From Pseudomonadota bacterium (lineage in GTDB: Bacteria > Myxococcota > Polyangia > Polyangiales > Polyangiaceae), in assembly GCA_023419055.1 (NCBI GenBank), contig JAEZYO010000888.1, positions 1 through 12,864 on the forward strand: DNA of 12,864 bases. Direction: 5' to 3'. Positions within the stretch are counted from its first letter, which is position 1, and each line of letters starts with the position of its first letter. The position numbers were made by a program, and so were the translations under genes. This document shows, piece after piece, positions 6,716 through 12,743 of this stretch. The notes under the pieces were generated by a model that searched no databases, was not told the origin of the DNA, and saw nothing but the letters and a program-made list of their open reading frames with translations.

Positions 6716-7129
6716 CTCGACCCGCTTCTTCAACGCTTCGTTCATGTACACGAAGCCGCGCGCCACGTGCGTGAAGTTGAAGAAGCGCACGAGGAAGCCG
6801 CTGAAGTCCTCCCCGTGAACGAAGCGAGTCTGCCCGGGCTCGGGCTCGCGCAGCTGGAAGAAGTGCTCGCCGTCGAACACGCCCTTGAACCAGAGCTTAC
6901 CGAGCCAGCGCAGCTCTTCTCCGGGGTTACACACCAAGAGCTCGGGCTTGAAGCTCATCTCGCGACTCTCGGGCGGCGAGATCGTGAGGTCGAGCCGGGC
7001 CCCCGTCTTCAGCTCTCCCGAGATGTGCGTGATGAACGGATTCCACTCGTGATAGCGCTCGAAATCGACGAGCACGGCCCAGACCTTCTCTCGAGGGGCT
7101 AAGATGGCGATTTCGGTGCGAAGCTGCAT
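6707..7129 (-). CDS. SRPBCC (polyketide cyclase/START-like) domain protein
   Basis: The 140-residue protein is a single helix-grip domain. It starts with an opening strand, then APREKVWAVLVDFERYHEWNPF at 11-32, the hallmark of the SRPBCC/polyketide_cyc2 family. The middle (KPELLVCNPGEELRWLGKLW) and the basic C-terminal helix (VYMNEALKKRVEKL) also fit. The domain makes a deep hydrophobic pocket and usually binds or transports a lipid-like or aromatic ligand; its ligand is unknown. The ATG at 7129 gives a normal family length. No strong Shine-Dalgarno is visible. It is convergent with the MBL gene (6 bases between stops) and divergent from the ATPase gene; neither neighbour points to a pathway. 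Confidence 0.85.
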   Translation of the reverse strand: MQLRTEIAILAPREKVWAVLVDFERYHEWNPFITHISGELKTGARLDLTISPPESREMSFKPELLVCNPGEELRWLGKLWFKGVFDGEHFFQLREPEPGQTRFVHGEDFSGFLVRFFNFTHVARGFVYMNEALKKRVEKL

Positions 7130-7219
7130 GGATCACGCTTCGTACAGCGGCCTCGGGAGCGCACCAAGCGAAAGCGCCGGGCACGTTCGACGCGCGCTAG
7201 TCCGCACCTCGTGAGGGCG

Positions 7220-7248
7220 TTGGCGACCCCACCTGCCCACGCTAAACT
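7220..7248 (+). promoter_or_regulatory. Housekeeping-type promoter for the ATPase gene
   Basis: TTGGCG (7220-7225; 4 of 6 to TTGACA) and TAAACT (7243-7248; 4 of 6 to TATAAT) are spaced by exactly 17 bases. Transcription would start about 7 bases later, some 2-3 bases before the ATG at 7258, so the mRNA would be nearly leaderless. The rest of the 128-base divergent gap shows nothing further that I can name. Confidence 0.5.
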
Positions 7249-7257
7249 CTGCGCTCG

Positions 7258-8325
7258 ATGCGGCTTCTACGAGCGGAGATCGTCGGCATCAGCCCCTTCG
7301 AGGGGCTGGCCTTTCCGTTCACCGACGAGAGCGATCACCCCCGGCGCATGACCATCGTCCACGGCGCGGGCGGGGTCGGGAAGACGACGCTGCTCGGCGC
7401 CATTGCGACGACTCGGCCGGGCCACTGCGTGGCGCAGCTTCGCCAGCGTGACTCCCGTCCGGATGAAGACGCTGAATCGACGCCGCCGCGCGTGATGTGT
7501 GAATGGGGACTCGGACAGGACGACCCGTCTCGGCCCCACCCGCTCGTCCTCGGCAGCCCCAACGCGCGCGTGTTCGCGACGGACGAGGACGAGGCGCTCC
7601 GCCGCCGCGAGCAGGCGCTCTTCGATCGCATGGCGACCGAGGGTGGGTTCGCGTTCCTGGTGCTCGCGAGCACGCGTTGGTTTTCTCGACAGCCCATCGC
7701 CTTCTCCGCGCCGGGCCGCACCATCGCTCGGTACGACGCTCGCGCCGCCTCGGTGCTCGACGACGCCTCGCGCTCGGATCTGGCGCGCGAGACCAAGCAG
7801 TCGCTCGCGTACGCGGCGATCGCCCGCGCGCTCGGGCTCGGCGACCCTCACGCCGGCAGGCGCCTCGAGCGCTTGGGAGACGCGATGCACGACGTCGTTT
7901 CGAAGCTCACGGCGCTCGCCGGCTTCGACTACGCCGGGCTCGACCCCTTCACCTTCGAGCCCCTCTTCAAGGGACCGGACGGCGGACCGAAGCCGTTCGA
8001 CTCACTCCCGACCCGGGTGCGACACCTCGTCTCGTTCGGTGCCCTGACCGTGCGCACATTGTGGGCAGCCTACCCCGAGCGGGACCCGAGGGGTGCCGAA
8101 GGCGTGGTCGCGATAGACGAGGTGGACCTCCATCAAGATCCGGGCACCCAGGCCGAGCTTCCTGGGGCCCTCCGGCGCGCTTTGCCGGAAGTTCAATGGA
8201 TCCTGACGACGACATCGTCGGTCGTCGCCGCCTCGTGCGAGCCGAGTGAGGTTCTCGCCTTGCGACGCCTCCCGGAGCACGCCGCGGTCGCGCTCTTCGC
8301 CGGCGACCAGGCGCTCACTCATTGA
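7258..8325 (+). CDS. Stand-alone ABC/RecF-type AAA ATPase (AAA_21/OLD-like), no effector domain
   Basis: A 355-residue protein. A short first strand (MRLLRAEIVGISPFEGLAFPF) precedes Walker A GAGGVGKTT at 36-44. The distant Walker B is VVAIDE at 283-288 (Asp287, Glu288), followed by VDLHQDP, the D-loop arrangement of RecF/OLD/ABC-type ATPases. The region FDSLPTRVRHLVSFGAL (247-263) sits where the family has its LSxG-type signature, but the Ser-Gly core is replaced. The switch region reads TTTSSVVAAS (317-326), where relatives often have a histidine (THS). There is no Toprim, HNH or other nuclease part, and the protein ends soon after the ATPase core. The role is unknown: DNA- or membrane-linked ATPase activity is the family expectation. 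A defence role is not supported by neighbours. It lies 115 bases upstream of the kinase gene, which has its own -10-like box. Confidence 0.8.
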   Translation: MRLLRAEIVGISPFEGLAFPFTDESDHPRRMTIVHGAGGVGKTTLLGAIATTRPGHCVAQLRQRDSRPDEDAESTPPRVMCEWGLGQDDPSRPHPLVLGSPNARVFATDEDEALRRREQALFDRMATEGGFAFLVLASTRWFSRQPIAFSAPGRTIARYDARAASVLDDASRSDLARETKQSLAYAAIARALGLGDPHAGRRLERLGDAMHDVVSKLTALAGFDYAGLDPFTFEPLFKGPDGGPKPFDSLPTRVRHLVSFGALTVRTLWAAYPERDPRGAEGVVAIDEVDLHQDPGTQAELPGALRRALPEVQWILTTTSSVVAASCEPSEVLALRRLPEHAAVALFAGDQALTH

Positions 8326-8371
8326 AGTACGAGCCGGCCGCTCGGTAGTCCAATCCTCCCAAGCGCAAGAA

Positions 8372-8419
8372 GGCTTCAGCCAAACGGCAAACCGCCGCTG
8401 GGAGTGGTAGGCTAAAGCC
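8372..8419. repeat. Two copies of GGCTnnAGCC flanking the kinase -10 region
   Basis: GGCTTCAGCC (8372-8381) and GGCTAAAGCC (8410-8419) are 10-base interrupted palindromes whose centres are 38 bases apart. The second overlaps the -10-like box of the kinase gene. Paired palindromic sites across a promoter can be repressor operators, but short GC-rich palindromes also arise by chance, so this is only a candidate. Confidence 0.3.
8405..8413 (+). promoter_or_regulatory. Extended -10 element of the kinase gene
   Basis: TGGTAGGCT has TG, one base, then TAGGCT, an extended -10 form like the one before the FHA gene. It ends 27 bases before the ATG at 8441, so a ~20-base leader is predicted, unlike the shorter spacing at other genes in the window. 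No -35 or Shine-Dalgarno is convincing. Confidence 0.35.
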
Positions 8420-8440
8420 CGCAACTTTCGCTTTCGAAAC

Positions 8441-9952
8441 ATGCTCGAGGCCATATCGGCTGGACAGGTGCTCGGTCGGTACGAGCTCTTACTGCCCATC
8501 GCACAGGGCGGTATGGCGAGCGTGTGGGCTGCGCGCCTGAAGGGCACGCGCGGCTTTCAAAAGATGGTCGCGATCAAGACCATGCTGCCGGGTTTGATCG
8601 ATGACCCGCAGTTCGAGCGAATGTTCTTGGATGAAGCGTCGCTCGCCTCGCAGGTGAGGCACCCGCACGTGATCGAGATCATGGATCTCGGTGAGCAGGA
8701 CGGGATCCTCTACATCGTGATGGAGTGGGTGGACGGGGAACCCATCAGCGTCATCCTGAAGTATGCAGCCGCGCGCGGCGGCATCCCGCTCCCCGTCGCG
8801 GTTCACGTGGCCATCCAGGCGTCGCGAGGCCTGCACGCCGCGCACGAGCTCCGAGACGACACCGGATCGCTCGTCGGGCTCGTCCACCGCGACGTCTCGC
8901 CGCAGAACGTCCTCTTGACCTACGACGGCGTGGTCAAGGTCGTGGATTTCGGCGTCGCGAAGGTGACGAACCGCGCCAGCAGCGAGACCCGCGCCGGGCA
9001 GCTCAAGGGCAAGATCGCGTACATGTCGCCCGAGCAGCTCAAGGGCGACAAGATCGATCGCCGCACCGACGTGTTCGCGATGGGCATCATGCTCTACATG
9101 ATGACCACCGGTCGTCATCCGTTCCGTGGCGACGACGAACCGTCCACCATTCGTCAGATCACGGCGGAGGAACCCGCGGTTCCTCCGAGCGCGCTGGTCG
9201 CGAACTATCCTCCGGCGCTCGAGCAGGTGGTGATGCAGGCCATCGCCAAGGATCCGGCCAAGCGCTTGCCCACCGCGAACGACGTGGTCGTCGCGCTGAC
9301 GCGCGCGATGCCGCCGGCCACCGACGAAGAAGTGGCGGCGTTCCTGCGCACGCTCTTGCCCGATCGACTCGAGAAGCGGAAGGCCACGATCAAGAGCGCG
9401 CTCGAAGCGGCGGATCGGCGCGACCTGCCCTCGGCGCCGCAGCATCAGCCCCCGCGTGACGGCTCGGAGGACATGACCCGCCGGGACGCGGGCCTGATTT
9501 CGCACCGCGATCTCACTCCGAGCACGGATGCGTCTCTCCCCGGAGCGCTCACGGGGCAAGAGCTCGCCGGGATCCGGAGCCGCTCGGCCCCGGGTCGACG
9601 ACTCGGGCGCACGATCATCAGCATCTCGCTCGCTGCGGGCGTCCTGATGATCATCGCCGCCGCCGTCGTCAGCGCTCGTGGGCGAGCCGAAGAAACTCAG
9701 CAAGCGAGCCCCGTCGTCGGCGCACCCTCGGCGACGTTTGCTCCTCCGCCCAAGTTCTCCGTGGCACCGCCGCCGCCGGAGCCCGTGGTGACGGCGCTGC
9801 CGAGCGCAACGCCGCCCGAACCTGCCGCCACCGCTTCGGCGCCTGCTCGCCCTACGCCGAGCACCAAGCGCCGCTCTCCGCAGCCCAAGGCGAGCGCCGC
9901 CGTCAAGCCACGCGATGCGTTCGTCTCACCGATCCGTGAACCAGGCTTCTGA
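8441..9952 (+). CDS. Transmembrane Ser/Thr protein kinase (Hanks/PknB-like)
   Basis: A 503-residue protein. The kinase domain spans ~13-290: Gly-rich loop IAQGGMASVW (20-29), VAIK with Lys46, the helix-C Glu65 region, HRDVSPQN at 149-156 (catalytic Asp151, Asn156), DFG at 169-171, SPE at 196-198, RTDVFAMG with Asp210, and Arg275. All catalytic residues are present, so it should be active. HRD followed by VSPQN is a common myxobacterial form. A juxtamembrane region rich in Ser, Thr, Arg and Asp (~325-388) leads to one membrane helix (~391-411, TIISISLAAGVLMIIAAAVV), then a ~90-residue Pro/Ala-rich outer tail with no sensor domain that I recognise. It would phosphorylate cytoplasmic Ser/Thr targets; the FHA protein of this window is a possible reader, but that link is inference. 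The start is the ATG before the kinase domain. Confidence 0.93.
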   Translation: MLEAISAGQVLGRYELLLPIAQGGMASVWAARLKGTRGFQKMVAIKTMLPGLIDDPQFERMFLDEASLASQVRHPHVIEIMDLGEQDGILYIVMEWVDGEPISVILKYAAARGGIPLPVAVHVAIQASRGLHAAHELRDDTGSLVGLVHRDVSPQNVLLTYDGVVKVVDFGVAKVTNRASSETRAGQLKGKIAYMSPEQLKGDKIDRRTDVFAMGIMLYMMTTGRHPFRGDDEPSTIRQITAEEPAVPPSALVANYPPALEQVVMQAIAKDPAKRLPTANDVVVALTRAMPPATDEEVAAFLRTLLPDRLEKRKATIKSALEAADRRDLPSAPQHQPPRDGSEDMTRRDAGLISHRDLTPSTDASLPGALTGQELAGIRSRSAPGRRLGRTIISISLAAGVLMIIAAAVVSARGRAEETQQASPVVGAPSATFAPPPKFSVAPPPPEPVVTALPSATPPEPAATASAPARPTPSTKRRSPQPKASAAVKPRDAFVSPIREPGF

Positions 9953-9971
9953 GCCCGATCCTGAATCGGGC
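9953..9971. terminator. Hairpin between the convergent kinase and TPR/PEGA genes
   Basis: Immediately after the kinase stop, GCCCGAT (9953-9959) and ATCGGGC (9965-9971) form a perfect 7-bp stem with the loop CCTGA. The convergent gene ends at 9986, so both transcripts can make this hairpin. There is no T-run after it in either direction, so its strength as a terminator is uncertain. Confidence 0.5.
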
Positions 9972-9985
9972 GCACGCTCGCTCAT

Positions 9986-10981
9986 TTAGAAGCGACCGAC
10001 GAGAGAAGCGCCGCCGTCGGCGCCCGGCGCGATGGGAACGAGCTTCATGCCGGCGCGCGCAGGTTCGCGAGAGCCGCCGCCGCTGCCGAGCAAGATCATG
10101 GGAATGCCGGCCGCGATACCGACCGCGCCTACCGCGAGGGTGACGTTCGCGAGCGTGTTGTAGGTGCGACCGCGATCGAAGGTATCGCGTGAGGACTCTG
10201 GGCACTCTTCGCGATCGACTCCGCACGCGTCGTCCAGATCGTCGATGGCTTGGCCGCGGAGAAAAAAGAACACTCCGGAGCCGATCAAGCTCGCTACGCC
10301 GACGCTCGCGGTGACGAAGCCTGCCGTGCGGAGCGACGGCGAGCCCCGATGGGGCTCGGTGATGCCGCCGGGCGGAGGCTCGGGCACCGCCTCGAGCTCG
10401 ACCACCAAAGTCTCGGTCTGTTGCTCGATCAGGCGCACTGTCTGGCGGAAGGGCTTGTAGCCGATGGCCTTGGCCTCGATCACGTGCGGACCGGGGTCAG
10501 CGGGCACCGGCGTTCCGACCACCGTGTCGCCGATCGCGACGCCGTCGAGCATGATGGTGGCCGTCTCCGCGCCTACGCCTCGTTGAACGATGATCTTCGG
10601 GATCCGGGCGCGTAGCGCGCCGAGCCGCGCGTCTACCTCTTGCGCCACGCCGACGTCCGACTCTCGCGCGTCAGCCGCGGCGAGCTCGTAGTCACCCAGC
10701 GCGCTCACCAGGCGTCCGAGCTTTTCCTCGCAGAGCGCGATGTTGAAGCGAACTTGCGGAGTCGGTTTTACCGCCGCCACCTGCTTCAGGAGGGCGAGGG
10801 CACCAGCCCAGTCACCTGCTGTTTGCAGCGACAGCGCCTGGGTGAACTGCTCGCGTGCGCGGGCGACCGCCGCGTCGTCGGCCTGTTCCGCCGCCTGAGC
10901 CAGCGCGGGCCGAGGGACGCTGCCGAAAGCAAACACCAGGGCGAGGGCGACGCGGGCGGCGCGGTAACGAAGCAAGCTCAC
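9986..10981 (-). CDS. Secreted/periplasmic TPR protein with PEGA-like domain and two membrane helices
   Basis: The 331-residue product begins with a signal peptide (hydrophobic ~8-22, likely cleavage after PALA at 25-28). Residues ~38-105 form TPR-type helices (AREQFTQALSLQTAGDW, VRFNIALCEEKLGR). Residues ~127-197 form a beta-sandwich with the PEGA-like pattern IMLDGVAIG..VPADPGPHVIEAKAIGYKPF. Two membrane segments (~218-240 and ~277-298) flank a loop with Cys253 and Cys260 (CGVDREEC) that could form a disulfide. Proteins of this layout are frequent in Polyangia and often lie near kinases; their role is unknown and is probably envelope-associated. The start is GTG at 10981, the only one that gives a proper signal peptide. 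Convergent with the kinase gene. Confidence 0.85.
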   Translation of the reverse strand: MSLLRYRAARVALALVFAFGSVPRPALAQAAEQADDAAVARAREQFTQALSLQTAGDWAGALALLKQVAAVKPTPQVRFNIALCEEKLGRLVSALGDYELAAADARESDVGVAQEVDARLGALRARIPKIIVQRGVGAETATIMLDGVAIGDTVVGTPVPADPGPHVIEAKAIGYKPFRQTVRLIEQQTETLVVELEAVPEPPPGGITEPHRGSPSLRTAGFVTASVGVASLIGSGVFFFLRGQAIDDLDDACGVDREECPESSRDTFDRGRTYNTLANVTLAVGAVGIAAGIPMILLGSGGGSREPARAGMKLVPIAPGADGGASLVGRF

Positions 10982-10989
10982 AACGGCTC

Positions 10990-10995
10990 AGGCTA
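10990..10995 (-). promoter_or_regulatory. -10-like box TAGCCT ahead of the TPR/PEGA gene
   Basis: Read on the minus strand, TAGCCT ends 8 bases before the GTG start at 10981, the same spacing as for the FHA gene, predicting a start of transcription at or within a base or two of the start codon. No clear -35 is seen at 16-18 bases. Confidence 0.38.
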
Positions 10996-11199
10996 CTACG
11001 CTTTGGGCTCGCTCGACGAGTCACCTTCTTTCCAGAGCCGCTCGGCGTCTCGGTCCGGCTGGTGGGTAGATGTCGGCCGAGAAAGCGAGCTCACGGACAG
11101 CCCCGGGACACTGTGACGTGATGGTCGCGCGCGCGGCCCTCCCGTACCCGCGCTCCCGCAGCGGTCGAAAGCGCCAGAAACGGGCCGGATCGACCTTCC

Positions 11200-11215
11200 T
11201 GGCACATCTGATGCT
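11200..11215 (+). promoter_or_regulatory. Sigma-54 (RpoN) promoter for the second universal stress protein
   Basis: TGGCACATCTGATGCT matches the consensus TGGCACRNNNNTTGCW at every defined position but one (A for the first T of TTGC). The GG (11201-11202) and GC (11213-11214) are separated by exactly 10 bases, the invariant sigma-54 spacing. Transcription is expected near 11226, giving a leader of about 64 bases with the GGAGG ahead of the gene. Sigma-54 promoters need an enhancer-binding activator; its site is not proven, though an inverted repeat lies upstream. Confidence 0.72.
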
Positions 11216-11228
11216 TGGCTCGCGGGTA

Positions 11229-11242
11229 GGGACTCGAGTCCC
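11229..11242. promoter_or_regulatory. Perfect 14-base palindrome GGGACTCGAGTCCC
   Basis: The sequence is its own reverse complement over 14 bases with no gap. It lies about 3-16 bases after the predicted sigma-54 transcription start. It could be a repressor operator or a dimeric DNA-binding site. In RNA it would form only a short stem because no loop separates the arms, so DNA-level binding is more likely. Confidence 0.45.
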
Positions 11243-11279
11243 CCTGGTTCGCCGTGCGGGCGTGCTCGGGCGAGTCAAC

Positions 11280-11284
11280 GGAGG
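11280..11284 (+). promoter_or_regulatory. Shine-Dalgarno GGAGG deciding the stress-protein start
   Basis: GGAGG lies 5 bases before the ATG at 11290. It favours this ATG over the in-frame GTG at 11254, which has no such sequence and would add 12 residues that do not belong to a UspA domain. Confidence 0.8.
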
Positions 11285-11289
11285 TTACC

Positions 11290-11958
11290 ATGCCGGACTC
11301 ACTGCGTTTCGTGATGGTCGTGGGCGTCGACTTTTCGGACCAGAGCGACCTAGCGTTGAGACGCGCCTTCGAGCTCGGTCTGGAACGACGCGCCTCGGAG
11401 ATCCACGCCGTGCACGTGGTCCGGAGCTTCGAGTCGGGAGTACAGCTCGAGCTCCCCACGAGCCTCGGGCTCACGACGATGTCTCTCGCCGAGGCCGGCG
11501 AGCATCTCAAGGAACACTTGGAGGGGCGAATCGCAGAGCTCGCCGCAGCGGTGTCGCCTCGAGAGCGCACGCGCTCGATCGAGCGCGTCGTGTCCCACGT
11601 ACGACTCGACGCTCCCGCCGAGCAGATCGCTCAGCTCGCGGCCGACTTGGAAGCCGACCTCGTCGTGGTCGGCACCCATGGTCGGCGAGGCTTCTCCCGG
11701 ATGGTGATGGGATCGGTCGCAGAGGGAGTCGTGCGGCTCGCTCCCTGCCCGGTGCTCGTGGTTCGTGAAAAGAAGCTGAGCGACGTGCCGCATATAGAGC
11801 CTCCCTGTCCGCGCTGTGTCGAAACCCGGCGGGAGACGGGCGGTCGAGAGTTCTGGTGCGAGCAGCACCGCGAACGGCACGGCCGGCGACACACTTACTT
11901 TTCGAGCGACCGAATCTCCCGAGACGGAAGCCTGCCGCTCGTCTTCCGAGAGCGGTGA
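11290..11958 (+). CDS. Universal stress protein with C-terminal zinc-ribbon-like tail
   Basis: A 222-residue protein. Residues ~6-159 are one UspA domain: VMVVGVDFSDQSD (Asp14 at the nucleotide site), and GTHGRRGFSRMVMGS at 128-142, which fits the G-2x-G-9x-G-S/T ATP-binding pattern, then LAPCPVLVV. Residues ~168-203 are an extra module: PPCPRC (Cys173, Cys176) and WCEQH (Cys190, His193) with further histidines (H197, H201), a layout suited to a zinc site. The end, SSDRISRDGSLPLVF, is also extra. I know this tail from other myxobacterial stress proteins, but its function is not established. The protein is cytoplasmic. Its control region has a sigma-54 promoter, so expression is probably switched on by a dedicated activator. 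The DUF2238 gene starts 16 bases after its stop. Confidence 0.9.
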   Translation: MPDSLRFVMVVGVDFSDQSDLALRRAFELGLERRASEIHAVHVVRSFESGVQLELPTSLGLTTMSLAEAGEHLKEHLEGRIAELAAAVSPRERTRSIERVVSHVRLDAPAEQIAQLAADLEADLVVVGTHGRRGFSRMVMGSVAEGVVRLAPCPVLVVREKKLSDVPHIEPPCPRCVETRRETGGREFWCEQHRERHGRRHTYFSSDRISRDGSLPLVFRER

Positions 11959-11960
11959 CG

Positions 11961-11969
11961 TGTTACGGT
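11961..11969 (+). promoter_or_regulatory. Extended -10 element ahead of the DUF2238 gene
   Basis: TGTTACGGT has TG, one base, then TACGGT (11964-11969), 5 bases before the GTG at 11975. It matches the element type ahead of the FHA and kinase genes and may give the gene a leaderless mRNA in addition to read-through from the stress-protein gene. No -35 is clear. Confidence 0.35.
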
Positions 11970-11974
11970 CGGGC

Positions 11975-12610
11975 GTGTCCGAAGCGCTCCGACGCCACGC
12001 CCGCTTCCCGCTAGTTCTGCTCGCCGTAGCGCTCCTGATCTGTGCCGCGACGTTCGTCGCTCCCGCCGCTGGTCGCACGAGCTGGCTCCTCGAGGTCGGT
12101 CCGGGCCTGGCTGCCATCGCCGTCCTATTCGGGGTGTACCGGCGCTTCCCGATGTCTCACCTGGTCTACGGGTGCGTCTTCTTGCACCTCTTGATCCTGA
12201 TTTATGGCGGCTACTACACCTACGCGGCGACCCCGCTCGGAAACTGGGCCAAGGAGGCCTTCGGGCTCGCTCGCAATCACTACGATCGCGTCGGCCACCT
12301 CGCGCTCGGCGTCTTCCCGTCATTTGCCATTCGAGAGGTGTTGCTCCGAAACACCCCGCTCGAACGAGGCGGTTGGCTCTACTTTCTGATCTTGTCCGTA
12401 GTGCTCGCGATCGCCGCCTTCTGGGAGCTCCTCGAATGGTGGGTGACGCTGGTCGTCGCGGGTGACGTCGGCGTCGCCTTCCTCGGTTCGCAGGGTGACG
12501 TGTGGGACGCTCAATGGGACATGTTCCTGGCGCTCGTGGGGGCGGCGCTCGTGCTGCCGCTCTTCGCACGTGCCCATGACCGGTCCATGGCCAAGGTGCC
12601 GCCGGTCTGA
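11975..12610 (+). CDS. DUF2238 (YjdF-type) inner-membrane protein
   Basis: The 211-residue product matches the ~209 residues of E. coli YjdF. About seven hydrophobic segments are visible (~12-30, 36-53, 62-80, 105-121, 134-152, 155-172, 182-199). Family-specific motifs are YYTYAATPLGNW (80-91), ARNHYDRVGHLALG (99-112), AFWELLEWW (148-156) and LGSQGDVWDAQWDM (170-183). These polar residues inside or next to membrane segments suggest a transport or enzymatic site, but no function is established for the family. The GTG at 11975 was chosen because it opens the protein directly before the first helix; an in-frame GTG at 11960 lies in the -10-like element, and earlier starts overlap the stress-protein gene. 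It probably shares the sigma-54 transcript. Confidence 0.87.
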   Translation: MSEALRRHARFPLVLLAVALLICAATFVAPAAGRTSWLLEVGPGLAAIAVLFGVYRRFPMSHLVYGCVFLHLLILIYGGYYTYAATPLGNWAKEAFGLARNHYDRVGHLALGVFPSFAIREVLLRNTPLERGGWLYFLILSVVLAIAAFWELLEWWVTLVVAGDVGVAFLGSQGDVWDAQWDMFLALVGAALVLPLFARAHDRSMAKVPPV

Positions 12611-12643
12611 GTCGGGCCGAATTCGACGAAAGTGTCGCCCGAC
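12611..12643 (+). terminator. Hairpin directly after the DUF2238 gene
   Basis: GTCGGGC (12611-12617) and GCCCGAC (12637-12643) form a perfect 7-bp stem right after the stop codon. A possible inner stem is CGAC/GTCG around a GAAAGT loop. No T-run follows, so it may be a terminator without a U-tract or an RNA 3'-end stabiliser. Confidence 0.42.
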
Positions 12644-12709
12644 CTGAGAGCCGGAAGAAACAAACGCGAAGCGTAGACGAAACATTCGGCGCGTTAGCGG
12701 AGGGCCTCA

Positions 12710-12733
12710 CCGAGCGGGAGTTTTCCCGCTCGG
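12710..12733 (+). promoter_or_regulatory. Strong 10-bp hairpin in the leader of the last gene
   Basis: CCGAGCGGGA (12710-12719) and TCCCGCTCGG (12724-12733) pair perfectly over 10 bp with the four-base loop GTTT. The hairpin ends 3 bases before the Shine-Dalgarno. Because no T-run follows, it looks more like a leader structure (mRNA stabiliser, attenuator or protein-binding site) than a simple terminator for the upstream gene. Confidence 0.5.
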
Positions 12734-12736
12734 CCC

Positions 12737-12743
12737 AAGGAGG
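12737..12743 (+). promoter_or_regulatory. Full-length Shine-Dalgarno AAGGAGG
   Basis: Seven bases fully complementary to the usual 16S rRNA anti-Shine-Dalgarno, 4 bases before the ATG at 12748. It is the strongest ribosome site in the window and suggests high expression of the exported protein. Confidence 0.85.

Larger units (their letters stand above)
10982..11289. other. 308-base regulatory gap between divergent genes
   Basis: No gene of credible composition is seen here. The left end holds the -10-like box of the TPR/PEGA gene. The right third holds a sigma-54 promoter (11200-11215), a 14-base palindrome (11229-11242) and a GGAGG Shine-Dalgarno for the stress-protein gene. In between, TCTCGGtCCG (11048-11057) and CGGCCGAGA (11074-11082) form an inverted repeat with one bulged base and a 16-base gap, about 145-180 bases ahead of the expected sigma-54 start. 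The rest, 11083-11199, shows nothing I can name. Confidence 0.55.

Noticed and set aside
8330..8344. CGAGC-CGGCC-GCTCG hairpin after the ATPase gene
   Set aside because: A 5-bp stem without a T-run is expected by chance in DNA of this composition.
8489..9703. Long minus-strand open frame opposite the kinase gene (404 codons)
   Set aside because: It lies wholly within the kinase gene, whose catalytic motifs are all intact. The translation is His/Arg/Asp-rich and has no domain.
7258..9952. ATPase plus kinase as an anti-phage defence system
   Set aside because: No nuclease, toxin, transposase or phage-related neighbour is present, and the kinase gene has its own promoter-like box. The evidence is too thin to claim a system.
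11229..11262. tRNA-like arm (GGGACTCGAGTCCC followed by GGTTCG)
   Set aside because: GGTTCG recalls a T-arm, but no acceptor stem, anticodon arm or CCA end can be built around it.
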